DNA of 64,000 nt from Euglena gracilis (GCA_039621445.1 CP154957.1:1358504-1422503), one strand, 5' to 3'; positions 21,757-33,469 are shown, counted from the stretch's first letter. Notes: generated by a model not told the origin, from the sequence alone. A program made the numbers and translations.

Positions 21757-22803
21757 CAGACCTCTGTTTAGTGTGTATCAACGATACGCACCAGTACACA
21801 AAATATTTTTTTGCCGACACACACCGATACACAAAAAAAATTTGCCGATACACACCGATACACAAATTTTTTTGCCAACACACCGACGCACAATATTTTT
21901 ACAAAAATGGGGGGAAAAACACGGGTTGATCTGTTGACACCATTGCCACAGAGTATGTGGACATTGGCCCCTGGCTCAACCCGTAAAGCGTGGTAAGGAA
22001 TCTCACCCTACTGCTATGGTTGGGGGAGGGGCGCTACTCCCTCACATGGCAAATGCAGAGCCCCGGATACATCTGCGCATGTCCATACCCCGGCTCTCCT
22101 TTGCTTTTTTGCTTTTTTCTTTTTTTTTTGAGACATTCAACACATGACAAACAGAATCTGTCAAGGTGTGCTGTTTGTAGCTGCACTGATTTGCTTCCTA
22201 ACCGCCTCATGCCAAGGGGGATTCCCATTCGAGCCATATCGTCAATGCTGAGAAATGGGAAAATCTCTTTGGTGTCAAATCCTTCATTTCGAAAAGCCGT
22301 CACAAAACGGCCCAGAACGGGAGTTCTTGCGAGAAGGTCTTGAAACCATGGACAAGAGTACAACTTTTTGTTTTTGCCTCTGCTCTGTTCAACCTCTTGC
22401 TTTGGGGGGCAAGGGAACAGGTGGTTCAACCGTCACGGAAGCAACTGATGAAGAGCCCTCAGACCCTTCATTGACTGAGGAATACGAAGAAGACACAGAC
22501 TCTTGAGCATCGGATGAATTGTCCATGTCTGCCTCACTCTCTGATTCAGAGGTGGAGAATCCCTCGGAGGAGGAATCAGCCTCCTCCACCCGGGGTGTCC
22601 GGGTGGACTTCGCTAACATGGTCATTGCTTTTTAAAAAAATTCAAAAAAATTTGCCGATACACACCAATACACAAAATTTTTTGCCGATGCACACCAATA
22701 CACAAAAACTTTTTGCCGACACACACCGATACACAAATTTTTTTTGCCGATACACACGATACACACAAAATTTTTTTGCCGATACACACTAAACAGAGGT
22801 CTG
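21757..22803. mobile_element. hAT-like transposon with 8-bp target duplication and cargo frame
   Basis: Termini are perfect 23-bp inverted repeats starting CAGACCTCTGTTTAGTGTGT, flanked by an exact 8-bp direct repeat GTCTGGAA (21749-21756 and 22804-22811). Both subterminal zones (21775-21900 and 22645-22795) hold four to five degenerate direct repeats of GCCGATACACACCGATACAC, like the transposase-binding subterminal repeats of hAT elements. No transposase is present, so the element is non-autonomous. It carries one minus-strand open frame (22625-22034). The insertion lies in the fourth unit of array 1. Confidence 0.85.
22034..22625 (-). pseudogene. SAM-like domain protein frame carried by the hAT element (frameshifted)
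   Basis: ATG 22625 starts an acidic, serine-rich segment of about 70 aa (SESESEADMDNSSDAQESVS). At a C6 run near 22405 the frame shifts by one base. The continuing frame reads WFQDLLARTPVLGRF, then FLSIDDMARMGIPLGMRRLG, resembling the last helices of a sterile alpha motif (the ...EDL..LGI..G.R... signature). A basic tail (KKKRKKQKSKG) and a stop at 22034 follow. Either one C is superfluous (slippage, or an assembly error in a homopolymer) or the gene is dead. SAM assignment is by pattern only. It is the only coding-like content of the element, so it may be cargo or a captured host exon. Confidence 0.45.
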
Positions 22804-22811
22804 GTCTGGAA

Positions 22812-23640
22812 GATGCCTGGCAACCCTGCCTCCAGAGGATTTTTTTGGGACCCAGGGAAGGTGGCCACACCCATGCCCATTCCCTTCGCCAATGTCTCTT
22901 TGACCCTTGGAAAAATAGCACCATCTTTCATTTGCCTTTCTCACTTCCTTATCACACGTCTTGCCAGTGGTGAAGAAACATGTTCGGCTTCCCCAGTTGG
23001 CTGCACTTAACAAGAGCCAAATTCAGGTGTGGGTAGTAATTAAAATAATTTCTGACCTCTTTTCATTAGAAGGCTGTCCCCCAGCCCCCCCCCCCCCGGG
23101 GCCGGGGGGGGGGGGGCTCGGGTCAAAAGCAGCCTGGTGGTCAGCAAATACACAGAAAAATACTACATGACAATAGTGAGCAATAATGGCAAAGCGCACA
23201 AAAACACTCAAAATGCGACTGGGGTCAGTGTCACAACCTGGCACACACATTGTGGGGTCAGTCAGGATGAAGATTGGATCAGTTGGGCCATCACACAGCC
23301 GTTGAATGAAGATAATGCATCATCCAATCCATGAAACCATGGCAAAAAAGGCAACTCTGCATCTACTGCACAATACGGACCCACCTTCCGATGGTTCTGT
23401 ATGAGGAGGGTGTCACGCTTCATTTCGGGTATCCATACCAAAACCTGCCAAGGGTGTGCCCGCAACATGCGGGGGGGGGATGTCCATATATCCATGGACA
23501 CCCCCCCCCCGCACTTCTCCGTTTCTTCCAAACATTTAGCCGCCTGTTTACCACTCCACCATTGGGGAGGGTGCTGTATTATTAGCACCACCATCATCGT
23601 CATCACCACCACCATCACAACTTCAACCCAATACTTCCAT
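22812..23640. repeat. Array-1-like tail, G/C runs, 70-bp module and ACC/ATC microsatellite
   Basis: 22812-22895 continues the array-1 unit (CCTGGCAACCCTGCCTCC). A C run faces a G run at 23085-23116. The 70-bp module is at 23261-23332 and a CACCATCATCG trinucleotide tract at 23585-23622. No gene is supported. Confidence 0.55.
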
Positions 23641-24782
23641 CCCTGAAGGATTGTGTATGGCTGACAGCACATTCGTCCACCAGGTGTGCAACTCTGGCCG
23701 TGAGCAAAGATTGTTTTTTAGAGAACTGGCAAGGTGTCAGTGAGAAGCTTGGGAATGACAATTGTTTTGAAGCATTTGTTCTTCTCCTTGTCCTCCTTTT
23801 TCACGGTAGCTCCTCTCCAGTCCAGTATGGTCCAGTATGGTGATTGGCGTGTGCAAAAGATGCGTCGCTGTTTGAATCTGGCCTGGCTTGCTGGCTGGCT
23901 GGCTGAAGTTGGGGGGGGGGGGGTGCAGGGTTGGACTAAGCGTTGAGGGGAGTGGATGCATACCCCACCCCCTGCACCGCCATCATGGTGGGCACCCCTT
24001 CCAAAGCACCACCATCGTTCAGCTCTCCACTGAACCTTTTTTCTCAATTAGGGTCGTTTCAATTCATTGAGGGATACTTCCAATTCTGGTCTGACAATTG
24101 GATGGGGGGGGGTCAACCATACAAAAAATGGCAATTTTTTTTATTTCTTGTTTCTGTTGGCCACAGAGAGGGAAAGAGTCAGTCAAAGTTTGGAGGGTGA
24201 ATTCTTTGAAAAACAACCATTGTGTGACAGTGACTTTCAGTTGGTCAACTGAGCAGCGGGTTCATGCAAAAGAATCATGGCAATCAGAAGCTGCGTTGCG
24301 GAACATCGTTGCCTGGCGACACAGCAGGACAGCGCAAGAGAGACGGGTATCCTTGCGGAGTCTGGTTGCACAGCAGCGACACTCTCCAAAAAAAATTTGA
24401 TGTGTGAGAAATACTGATAATCCATCTCTTTCCCCGGGTCGCGACTGCACACGTAGGTGGGTGCAACTGGGGGTTGGACCCCAAATTTGAGGGCTCATGC
24501 GTTTTCAGGGCCTTGCAGCCTGTGCACAACCGTCCGGGGGTCAAAAAATCGATTTTCAAAAATTGCCCGAAACCGATGGGGAACTGCACGGACCTGCCGG
24601 GGACCCAAACCAACCATGGGAGACCCCCCAAATGGACTGTATGCACGCCACCTGCCCCCGGCCCCTCCGACCCAGACCGGATTTTGTGAGCCTTTTGGGG
24701 GCATTTTTTGGGTGTCTGCCAGATCCAGCTGCCCCCCCCTGGATTCCAGGCCAGCACCTTTTTTCCTGTGGGACCCCCCCCC

Positions 24783-24784
<2 letters not shown>

Positions 24785-24824
<40 letters not shown>

Positions 24825-24834
24825 AGTCGAAAAT
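24785..24834 (+). repeat. Homopolymer run of 50 C
   Basis: Uninterrupted C from 24785 to 24834, present only in unit 1 of array 2. The length in the read data is probably unreliable. Confidence 0.85.
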
Positions 24835-27757
24835 TCTAATTCTTGAAGGAACGTTGCCAACCCAGCCGGATTTGGGCCTTTTGGGGGCATTTTTGGGTGT
24901 CTGCCAGGTCCAGCTGCCCCCCCCTGGAGTCCAGCCAGCACCTTTTTCCTGTGGGACCAAGGATGGGGGGTCCATTCTTTGGCAATTTGGTGGGTCAAAC
25001 CGCCCCCCCCCCCACCAAGCCTTCCCACCAAGCCTTCCCACATAGCCCTGCACAGGAACCTCTCCCAGGGGTTCTTTGAGCAAATCCCTGTTGGGGGGTC
25101 TTTGGAGACCAGTAAGGTGAATGGCACTGAACAGTGTCTGAAAATGTGTTTTTTTTCTTTCTGGGGATTGATGCTTAATGATGGGGAGTCTGGGAGGACG
25201 GCGGCGAAGAAACAATGAAATCCCCAAAACTGAACCCTGAATGGATTGTGAATGGCTGACAGCACATTCGTCCACCAGGTGTGCAACTCTGGCCGTTAGC
25301 AAAGATTGTTTTTTAGAGAACATGGCAAGGTGTCAGTGAGAAGCTTGGGAATGACAATTGTTTTGAAGCATTTGTCCTTCTCCTTGTCCTCCTTTTTCAC
25401 GGTGGCTCCTCTCCAGTCCAGTGTATGGTGATTGGCATGTGCAAAAGATGCGTCGCTGTTTGAATCTGGCCTGGCTTGCTGGCTGGCTGGCTGAAGTTGG
25501 GGGGGGGGGGGTGCAGGGTTGGACTAAGCGTCGAGGGGAGTGGATGCATACCCCACCCCCTGCACCGCCATCATGGTGGGCACCCCTTCCAAAGCACCAC
25601 CATCGTTCAGCTCTCCACTGAACCTTTTTTCTCAATTAGGGTCGTTTCAATTCATTGAGGGATACTTCCAATTCTGGTCTGACAACTGGATGGGGGGGGG
25701 GGGTCAACCATACAAAAAATGGCAATTTTTTTTATTTCTTGTTTCTGTTGGCCACAGAGAGGGAAAGAGTCAGTCAAAGTTTGGAGGGTGAATTCTTTGA
25801 AAAATAACCATTGTGTGACAGTGACTTTCAGTTGGTCAACTGAGCAGCGGGTTCATGCAAAAGAATCATGGCAATCAGAAGCTGCGTTGCGGAACATCGT
25901 TGCCTGGCGACACAGCAGGACAGCGCAAGAGAGACGGGTATCCTTGCGGAGTCTGGTTGCACAGCAGCGACACTCTCCAAAAAAAATTTGATGTGTGAGA
26001 AATACTGATAATCCATCTCTTTCCCCGGGTCGCGACTGCACACGTAGGTGGGTGCAACTGGGGGTTGGACCCCAAATTTGAGGGCTCATGCGTTTTCAGG
26101 GCCTTGCAGCCTGTGCACAACCGTCCGGGGGTCAAAAAATCGATTTTCAAAAATTGCCCGAAACCGATGGGGAACTGCACGGACCTGCCGGGGACCCAAA
26201 CCAACCATGGGAGACCCCCCAAATGGACTGTATGCACGCCACCTGCCCCCGGCCCCTCCGGACCGTTTTTGACCCCGTTCTGTTTCGCTCTCCGACCCTC
26301 CCCCCGAGTCGAAAATTCTAATTCTTGAAGGAACGTTGCCAACCCAGCCGGATTTGGGCCTTTTGGGGGCATTTTTGGGTGTCTGCCAGGTCCAGCTGCC
26401 CCCCCCTGGAGTCCAGCCAGCACCTTTTTCCTGTGGGACCAAGGATGGGGGGTCCATTCTTTGGCAATTTGGTGGGTCAAACCGCCCCCCCCCCCACCAA
26501 GCCTTCCCACCAAGCCTTCCCACATAGCCCTGCACAGGAACCTCTCCCAGGGGTTCTTTGAGCAAATCCCTGTTGGGGGGTCTTTGGAGACCAGTAAGGT
26601 GAATGGCACTGAACAGTGTCTGAAAATGTGTTTTTTTTCTTTCTGGGGATTGATGCTTAATGATGGGGAGTCTGGGAGGACGGCGGCGAAGAAACAATGA
26701 AATCCCCAAAACTGAACCCTGAATGGATTGTGAATGGCTGACAGCACATTCGTCCACCAGGTGTGCAACTCTGGCCGTTAGCAAAGATTGTTTTTTAGAG
26801 AACATGGCAAGGTGTCAGTGAGAAGCTTGGGAATGACAATTGTTTTGAAGCATTTGTCCTTCTCCTTGTCCTCCTTTTTCACGGTGGCTCCTCTCCAGTC
26901 CAGTGTATGGTGATTGGCATGTGCAAAAGATGCGTCGCTGTTTGAATCTGGCCTGGCTTGCTGGCTGGCTGGCTGAAGTTGGGGGGGGGGGTGCAGGGTT
27001 GGACTAAGCGTCGAGGGGAGTGGATGCATACCCCACCCCCTGCACCGCCATCATGGTGGGCACCCCTTCCAAAGCACCACCATCGTTCAGCTCTCCACTG
27101 AACCTTTTTTCTCAATTAGGGTCGTTTCAATTCATTGAGGGATACTTCCAATTCTGGTCTGACAACTGGATGGGGGGGGGGGTCAACCATACAAAAAATG
27201 GCAATTTTTTTTATTTCTTGTTTCTGTTGGCCACAGAGAGGGAAAGAGTCAGTCAAAGTTTGGAGGGTGAATTCTTTGAAAAATAACCATTGTGTGACAG
27301 TGACTTTCAGTTGGTCAACTGAGCAGCGGGTTCATGCAAAAGAATCATGGCAATCAGAAGCTGCGTTGCGGAACATCGTTGCCTGGCGACACAGCAGGAC
27401 AGCGCAAGAGAGACGGGTATCCTTGCGGAGTCTGGTTGCACAGCAGCGACACTCTCCAAAAAAAATTTGATGTGTGAGAAATACTGATAATCCATCTCTT
27501 TCCCCGGGTCGCGACTGCACACGTAGGTGGGTGCAACTGGGGGTTGGACCCCAAATTTGAGGGCTCATGCGTTTTCAGGGCCTTGCAGCCTGTGCACAAC
27601 CGTCCGGGGGTCAAAAAATCGATTTTCAAAAATTGCCCGAAACCGATGGGGAACTGCACGGACCTGCCGGGGACCCAAACCAACCATGGGAGACCCCCCA
27701 AATGGACTGTATGCACGCCACCTGCCCCCGGCCCCTCCGGACCGTTTTTGACCCCGT

Positions 27758-28071
27758 ACGGGTCCCCCAAAAAGGGGTTCCCACAGGACTTAGCCGTTTT
27801 TCACGGCCGAGCCGCCAGGCCGCCAACTGGGCTGGGACGGGCTGGGCCGGGCCGCCGCGCCGCCGGGCGGGATGGGCCAATGGCCGCCTTCCCATTTCTT
27901 GCCACAGAATCGGAAATTGGCATGGTAATCCTGGCAGATGCAGGGTGAGTCGCACTGTGGAAGTGTGGCAGTGGATGGATTTGCAGTCAGCAACATTGCG
28001 GTGGGTATCCCTTATTGCGGTCCATTTTGTAATTCTTGATTGTCCTCCTTCTATTGCCCCTCCCCATTGGG
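27758..28071. mobile_element. Insertion of about 314 bp in unit 3 of array 2
   Basis: Units 2 and 3 are identical up to GACCCCGT and again from TCTGTTTCGCTCTCC, and unit 3 has about 314 extra bases between them. The insert contains a GC-rich block (GGGCCGCCGCGCCGCCGG) and no open frame of note. No clear TIR; at most a 2-bp duplication. Confidence 0.6.
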
Positions 28072-28484
28072 TTCTGTTTCGCTCTCCGACCCCCCCCCCC
28101 GAGTCGAAAATTCTAATTCTTGAAGGAACGTTGCCAACCCAGCCGGATTTGGGCCTTTTGGGGGCATTTTTGGGTGTCTGCCAGGTCCAGCTGCCCCCCC
28201 CCCTGGAGTCCAGCCAGCACCTTTTTCCTGTGGGACCAAGGATGGGGGGTCCATTCTTTGGCAATTTGGTGGGTCAAACCGCCCCCCCCCCCCACCAAGC
28301 CTTCCCACCAAGCCTTCCCACATAGCCCTGCACAGGAACCTCTCCCAGGGGTTCTTTGAGCAAATCCCTGTTGGGGGGTCTTTGGAGACCAGTAAGGTGA
28401 ATGGCACTGAACAGTGTCTGAAAATGTGTTTTTTTTCTTTCTGGGGATTGATGCTTAATGATGGGGAGTCTGGGAGGACGGCGG

Positions 28485-28556
28485 CCCCCACCTCCCCACA
28501 TCCACTTCTCTCATCTAGCCCACCCATCTTTTCTTTACCCCTCTAACCTCCTGGGG
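28485..28556. mobile_element. 72-bp insertion with 6-bp target duplication in unit 3
   Basis: Other units read GACGGCGGCGAAGAAAC. Unit 3 has 72 extra bases flanked by CGGCGG on both sides (28479-28484 and 28557-28562). The insert begins CCCCCACCTCC and ends CCTCCTGGGG, a short imperfect inverted end. Confidence 0.6.
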
Positions 28557-29381
28557 CGGCGGCGAAGAAACAATGAAATCCCCAAAACTGAACCCTGAAT
28601 GGATTGTGAATGGCTGACAGCACATTCGTCCACCAGGTGTGCAACTCTGGCCGTGAGCAAAGATTGTTTTTTAGAGAACTGGCAAGGTGTCAGTGAGAAG
28701 CTTGGGAATGACAATTGTTTTGAAGCATTTGTCCTTCTCCTTGTCCTCCTTTTTCACGGTGGCTCCTCTCCAGTCCAGTGTATGGTGATTGGCGTGTGCA
28801 AAAGATGCGTCGCTGTTTGAATCTGGCCTGGCTTGCTGGCTGGCTGGCTGAAGTTGGGGGGGGGGTGCAGGGTTGGACTAAGCGTTGAGGGGAGTGGATG
28901 CATACCCCACCCCCTGCACCGCCATCATGGTGGGCACCCCTTCCAAAGCACCACCATCGTTCAGCTCTCCATTGACCCCCTTTTTCTCAATTAGGGTCGT
29001 TTCAATTCATTGAGGGATACTTCCAATTCTGGTCTGACAACTGGATGGGGGGGGGGTCAACCATACAAAAAATGGCAATTTTTTTATTTCTTGTTTCTGT
29101 TGGCCACAGAGAGGGAAAGAGTCAGTCAAAATTTGGAGGGTGAATTCTTTGAAAAACAACCATTGTGTGACAGTGACTTTCAGTTGGTCAACTGAGAAGC
29201 AGCGGGTTCACGCAAAAGAATCATGGCAATCAGAAGCTGCGTTGTGGAACATCGTTGCCTGGCGACACAGCAGGACAGCGCAAGAGAGATGGGTATCCTT
29301 GCGGAGTCTGGTTGCACTCTCCGCCTTCTCCAGCTCCTCCCGGTGGTGTTTGTCTGCTGGACTCAGTGCACCAGGCTTTAC

Positions 29382-29696
29382 CAGGGCGGTCCTCAAACAA
29401 ATAAAATAAAAAAACTCCGCTGTCCCAGCACATTCAGTGAAAAATATACAGGAAAATGGGCAAAGAAATTTTGGCATTTCTCAGCGAGAACAGGTCGACA
29501 TGAGGTCAAAAATAGATTTCTGGCACCCTTGGACAATTGTCCATCCACCCAAATCATCAAAAACTGTGTTTTTCGACTGTTTGCCCCCGTTCAAATCCCA
29601 GTCTGGCCCTTCGCCTGCCCTTTGGCCGAAAGGGGGGGGGGGCGGTCCTTAAGGAAATATAAAAAAAAGCTTTCCTGTCCCTTGAGTACCACCCTG
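29382..29696 (+). mobile_element. hAT-type MITE, copy 3, target duplication 7 of 8
   Basis: Same family as 8682-8996, with more diverged ends (CAGGGCGGTCCTCAAA / TTGAGTACCACCCTG). Flanks GGCTTTAC (29374-29381) and GGCTTTCC (29697-29704) differ at one base. Older than copies 2 and 4 by this measure. Confidence 0.85.
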
Positions 29697-29704
29697 GGCT
29701 TTCC

Positions 29705-31130
29705 AGCAAAATGGCCCAGGTCATGACAACCACTGAGCCTGAAAATTTCAGGCTGCTGCATATATACATGGTGAAGGCGTGGCAACAAAGTGGCCGCTGT
29801 ACAGAGGTTAACACTATCAAATGCATCAGGAATCAGTGGATGTGCCATCTGGTGGGATACCATTCCTGGATGGCAGACTTCCTTGCACCGCACCTGGCGA
29901 CGAGGCCGAGGACGCCTTCGGGCAAAGCATGATCAAAGAAGATTGCTTCATTGCTGTCGAGGAAAGAGATAAGGGAGAGACAAGAGATAAGTTTTTTGGT
30001 GTCCACATATGAACTGCATTTTTTTGATGTCCACAAGTGAAACACAAAAAAAGTCTTTTGTGTCCACGGAGCCACAAAAAAATTCTTTGGTGTCCACAGT
30101 GAACCACAAAATGACACCTTGGTATACCACACGAAATGAATGTCTGGCTTTGACAACGTTGCATTTGGCACACAACGACACACAATACGCCCCTTTGCTG
30201 GACAATTCTGGATCACAGAATGATGAATGAGTTTCCTTCCCCCATTTAGCCAGGCTCGTTGGCCCCTCCAAAGCCGTTGGAGTGAATGTGGGTCTACCAA
30301 AGCTAGCCCCCCAGTCCCCGCCCCCCCCACTTCAGCATCCAGGTTTCTTTTCAAGAACCTGGCCAAGAATCGGCGTCTAAAGGCATTTCCCAAATTTTTT
30401 TGGCGCTTCTCCAAAGCCCAAACCCAGGGCTGTACGGGAAGGCTGGTGGGGGGGGGGGGTTGAAAACTCCTCACCACTCCATCCGGCTCAGGTCCCCACA
30501 TTGCAGGGTGGGCCTTCCGTCGTTTGCTGCTTTGACTTGTTTCCTGGACCCCCGCCCCCACTCGACCCCCCCCCCACCCACCATGGCACCCGCTCAAAGA
30601 AAAATCCTTCGAACTCATTCTTGGTACCCGTTTCTTCCTTTCAGGCCCAATTCCAGCCGGAGAAAAGGGTCAGAAAATGGAAAAAACCTGCTCGCATAGG
30701 ATTGGCCTGAATTTTGCACAGCGTGCTGCAGCAGAGCTGGCTGGGGCACTGATGCGTGGGGCAGGGCCATGCCAATGTTCACACACCATCACCACCGGGT
30801 TGGCAGAGGTTTTGGAGCTGGGAGTTGGGTGTGACCCACAAAATTCTCAGGTGTCCCACTACTTAGTGTCCCTACTGTATATATGGCTGAAAACGGCGGA
30901 AACCTGTCACGCTGTTTTTGGGCCGTAAATCGGCCATATCTCGGGCTTGGCAGGGAGTTGCAGGAAATCAAAATCCCGTTGAATCGGGCAATCTAAGGGC
31001 TTCAATTTTGGTCTCCAAACATTTCCTTTGATTCATTTCCGAGACATTTTCGAAACATCGATTTTTTTGAGCCCAACATGGCCCCAGAAATGGGCCAAAA
31101 TTGGCCGAAAAATGGCCGTAAAAAGGGCTA
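29705..31130. other. Spacer with decayed tandem repeat, no supported gene
   Basis: An exon-like stretch at 30721-30808 (RAAAELAGALMRGAGPCQCS between CACAG and GAG|GTTTTG) has no family match. The rest shows no coding signal. Confidence 0.35.
29985..30115 (+). repeat. Degenerate tandem repeat, about 36-bp unit
   Basis: Four diverged units containing (T)TTGGTGTCCACA and GAACCACAAAAA-like halves. Confidence 0.6.
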
Positions 31131-31133
31131 CAT

Positions 31134-32193
31134 GAAGAGTTGGGTGGAAAAGAAGCCTGTTCCCAAATCCTCCCAAGGTGCACAGGCATACTGCTTCAAA
31201 GAGACGGTGTGCTTCACGGTGAACTCATAGAATCCAACCGCTGCCAGCAGCAGCCACAGGAAGAGCACTTGCTTGATCAGGAAAACAACAGCTCGGGCCA
31301 AGAACCCACGCTTGGCTTTAGCCTGAATGAATGGAGCGTTGCCCCAAACCCTGCGAAAAGACGGGAAATAATGCGTGGATGACCGCCTTCGCCTTCGCCA
31401 GGGGCCTTAAAAGAAGCCTGTCCGAGGTAGCGTTGAAATGCCGACAAAAATTGGAAATGAATTGTGTTTTCCGGACCTGCTTGTTTGTGCACAAGGGCCA
31501 ACGCATTCATTTCTGTTGCATCTCTTTGACCAGCACCATCACAAAGGCAGCCCACTGACAACGGGGGGAGGGGGTCCCCCCCATCCAGCTAGTCCAGCGT
31601 GGGACCCCCCCCCCCCCAGAGGGACCCCCGCAAAAATCAAAAAAAATCGGGCCGCCTGAGGCCATTTCCAAAAAAAATTCAGGGCTTCGTGCCAAAACCA
31701 ACCTCCGGCCCGGGACCCCCCCCCCCCGGGTATTCTGACTGAAAAGAAGCCTGGCATCGGACAACTTATGCTGACAAACGAGGAAATGGTCATGTTGCAT
31801 GACAAAACAAATTTTCAGTCATCCTGTGAGTTGTAACCAAACAAGACAACAAATGAAGGTTTATATGTTTGTTATGCATAAAGTTCTGTTTGGTCAAAAA
31901 AATATGAAAAAAAATTTTGGGCTTTGCCCTTCATGTGTAATTATTTCATCTTTATTCCCCCAAGACAATCTCGTGACACCATGGATTTTGAAAGATTCCG
32001 GGTTTGTCAGCCGCAGGGCTGTAAAAAGGCCAATGTTGACAATCAGGCACATGAAGATGATGGCTGCAAACCAACCACATCCGACTCTTTGACGCAGACA
32101 ACTGGCCCCCTTGTTGCCCCAATATGAGCCCCATTGAAGCTTCGCGGAAAAGTGTATATTTCCAGTGACGCCTAACAACTCACTGTATGGTAG
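31134..32193 (-). pseudogene. Fragments of membrane-protein coding sequence, interrupted
   Basis: Two hydrophobic minus-strand segments. From ATG 32193: about 80 codons including WFAAIIFMCLIVNIGLFTAL. From about 31320 to a stop at 31134: FLARAVVFLIKQVLFLWLLL then AAVGFYEFTVKHTV. Between them lie a possible coding bit (QWAAFVMVLVKEM, about 31555-31515) and a G/C-run insert at about 31561-31735 with a possible 5-bp duplication GTCAG. I could not join the parts in one frame with short introns. A disrupted gene, or one with a long intron, is likely. Confidence 0.35.
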
Positions 32194-32249
32194 CATGGCC
32201 TCCCGCCTCCCTCCCACCAATGTTTGCAGGTGGCTCGCGGGCCACACTC

Positions 32250-32485
32250 GCTACTGAAACCGTGTTAAGTCCACGATGTACACCGGCTGTGAAAACCGTG
32301 TTCAGTCCACGTGTACAGTGGTGGTGTAACACGCTTTCCAGTAATGTACACGTGTTCAAGATCAGGGTGGACACGCTTTCCGTCCAATGTACACGTGTTC
32401 CCAAAAAGAGTAAACACACTTTCCTGCAATGTACACGTGTTCAAGATCAGGGTGAGCACGCTTTCCGTCCAATGTACACTGAAAA
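32250..32485 (+). repeat. Tandem repeat, about 53-bp unit, four to five copies
   Basis: Units contain CACGCTTTCCGTCCAATGTA and ACACGTGTTC..GATCAGGGTG. The CACGTG palindrome recurs in every complete unit. Confidence 0.8.
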
Positions 32486-32521
32486 AATTTTAAGTAGGTT
32501 GATGAAGGAGTGGGTTTGGGA

Positions 32522-32572
32522 TTTGGGTTAGGGTTAGGGTAGGGTAGGTTAGGTTAGGGGGTTAGGTTATTT
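32522..32572 (+). repeat. Interstitial telomere-like tract
   Basis: GGGTTAGGGTTAGGGTAGGG followed by degenerate GGTTAGG units, running toward the right. Confidence 0.75.
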
Positions 32573-33316
32573 TGTTATTTTGGGCCCCCCCCGGAGGAGG
32601 TCGTAGGCTGACTAAATTCGCGTTTTTCATATTTTTTCAATATGGGATGCTTTTTGACATTTCAAGGTTTTTTTCAAGGTCAACGTTTCAAGGTCATTCC
32701 AATGTGTTTCCATCCATTTTGAGTCAAATTTACCGAATCAAATTTTGAGGGGGGGGGGCTTAAACTCAGGGGGTAATGGGCCAACTTGGTCGGCCCGACC
32801 TCCAATGGTCGATAAGCCATAGCCAATGGTCGGCCCGACCTACGTCGGCCCGACCATGGTCGGCACCACCTCCGGGATCGTCATAGCCAATCACCCCCAT
32901 GGAGCCCCTGGGGACCACCCACTTTTGCCCGAAAATGGCCAAAAATGCTGAAAATGGCACCTTTTTCAAAATTTTCAGCGCCTTTGGCGCCAAAAAAGAT
33001 ATACACCAACCCTCACCCCCCCCCTGGGGGGGTCCAAGGGACCCACCCACCCCCCTCCCCAGGGGGAGGGGTCCAAGACTAAAAAAAACCCCTGTGCCCG
33101 TGAAACGCTGGCAATTTTTATTCAGATGCAGTGGTCCTAATTGCTTCATTCTGGTGACTTAGAATTGAGCAAAAATTTGTTAGCCGGCACGCAAAGAACT
33201 GGTCTGTGTCAGAAGGCACCGAAGGAGGGGAAGAGTACGGGGGGGGGGATGGAAAATCGCGTTCAGTCGAATGAAATTCAAGACAGGCGAGCGGGCCCAG
33301 ACAAAATAGGTTTTAG
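32573..33316. repeat. Palindromic GGTCGGCCCGACC modules and G/C-run repeat
   Basis: GGTCGGCCCGACCT occurs near 32790 and 32829, with a related module at 32846. 32900-33090 holds a diverged hairpin GCGCCTTTGGCGCC (about 32979) and a C/G-run pair. No gene. Confidence 0.5.
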
Positions 33317-33419
33317 AAAAATCGACCGACACTAACAGACTCAGCAGGGGCACTGGGCCGCTCGCTTCGCTCGCATGGCCCGGCGCCCCTGCTGAATCTG
33401 TTAGTGTCGGTTGATTTTT
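33317..33419. repeat. Large imperfect palindrome
   Basis: Left arm AAAAATCGACCGACACTAAC... and right arm ...GTTAGTGTCGGTTGATTTTT pair over about 43 bp with a few mismatches around a short loop, GCTCGCTTCGCTCGCAT. Confidence 0.8.
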
Positions 33420-33469
33420 GTATAGAAATTTGTGAAAATGATTGTGGGTTCTGGTTCGCCATCCAACAT

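Larger units (their letters stand above)
23645..29316 (+). repeat. Tandem array 2, unit 1.48-1.88 kb, three copies plus a partial fourth
   Basis: Anchor AAGCTTGGGAATGACAATT occurs at 23745, 25341, 26823 and 28698 (periods 1596, 1482 and 1875). Length differences come from a unit-1 segment ending in a 50-C run (about 24660-24834) and from two insertions in unit 3 (27758-28071 and 28485-28556). Copies are otherwise nearly identical. Frames of 60-300 codons recur on both strands without family signatures. Confidence 0.9.

Noticed and set aside
16414-29316. Recurring 60-300 codon frames in the two tandem arrays
   Set aside because: They repeat because the DNA repeats. No family signatures, and several overlap on both strands.
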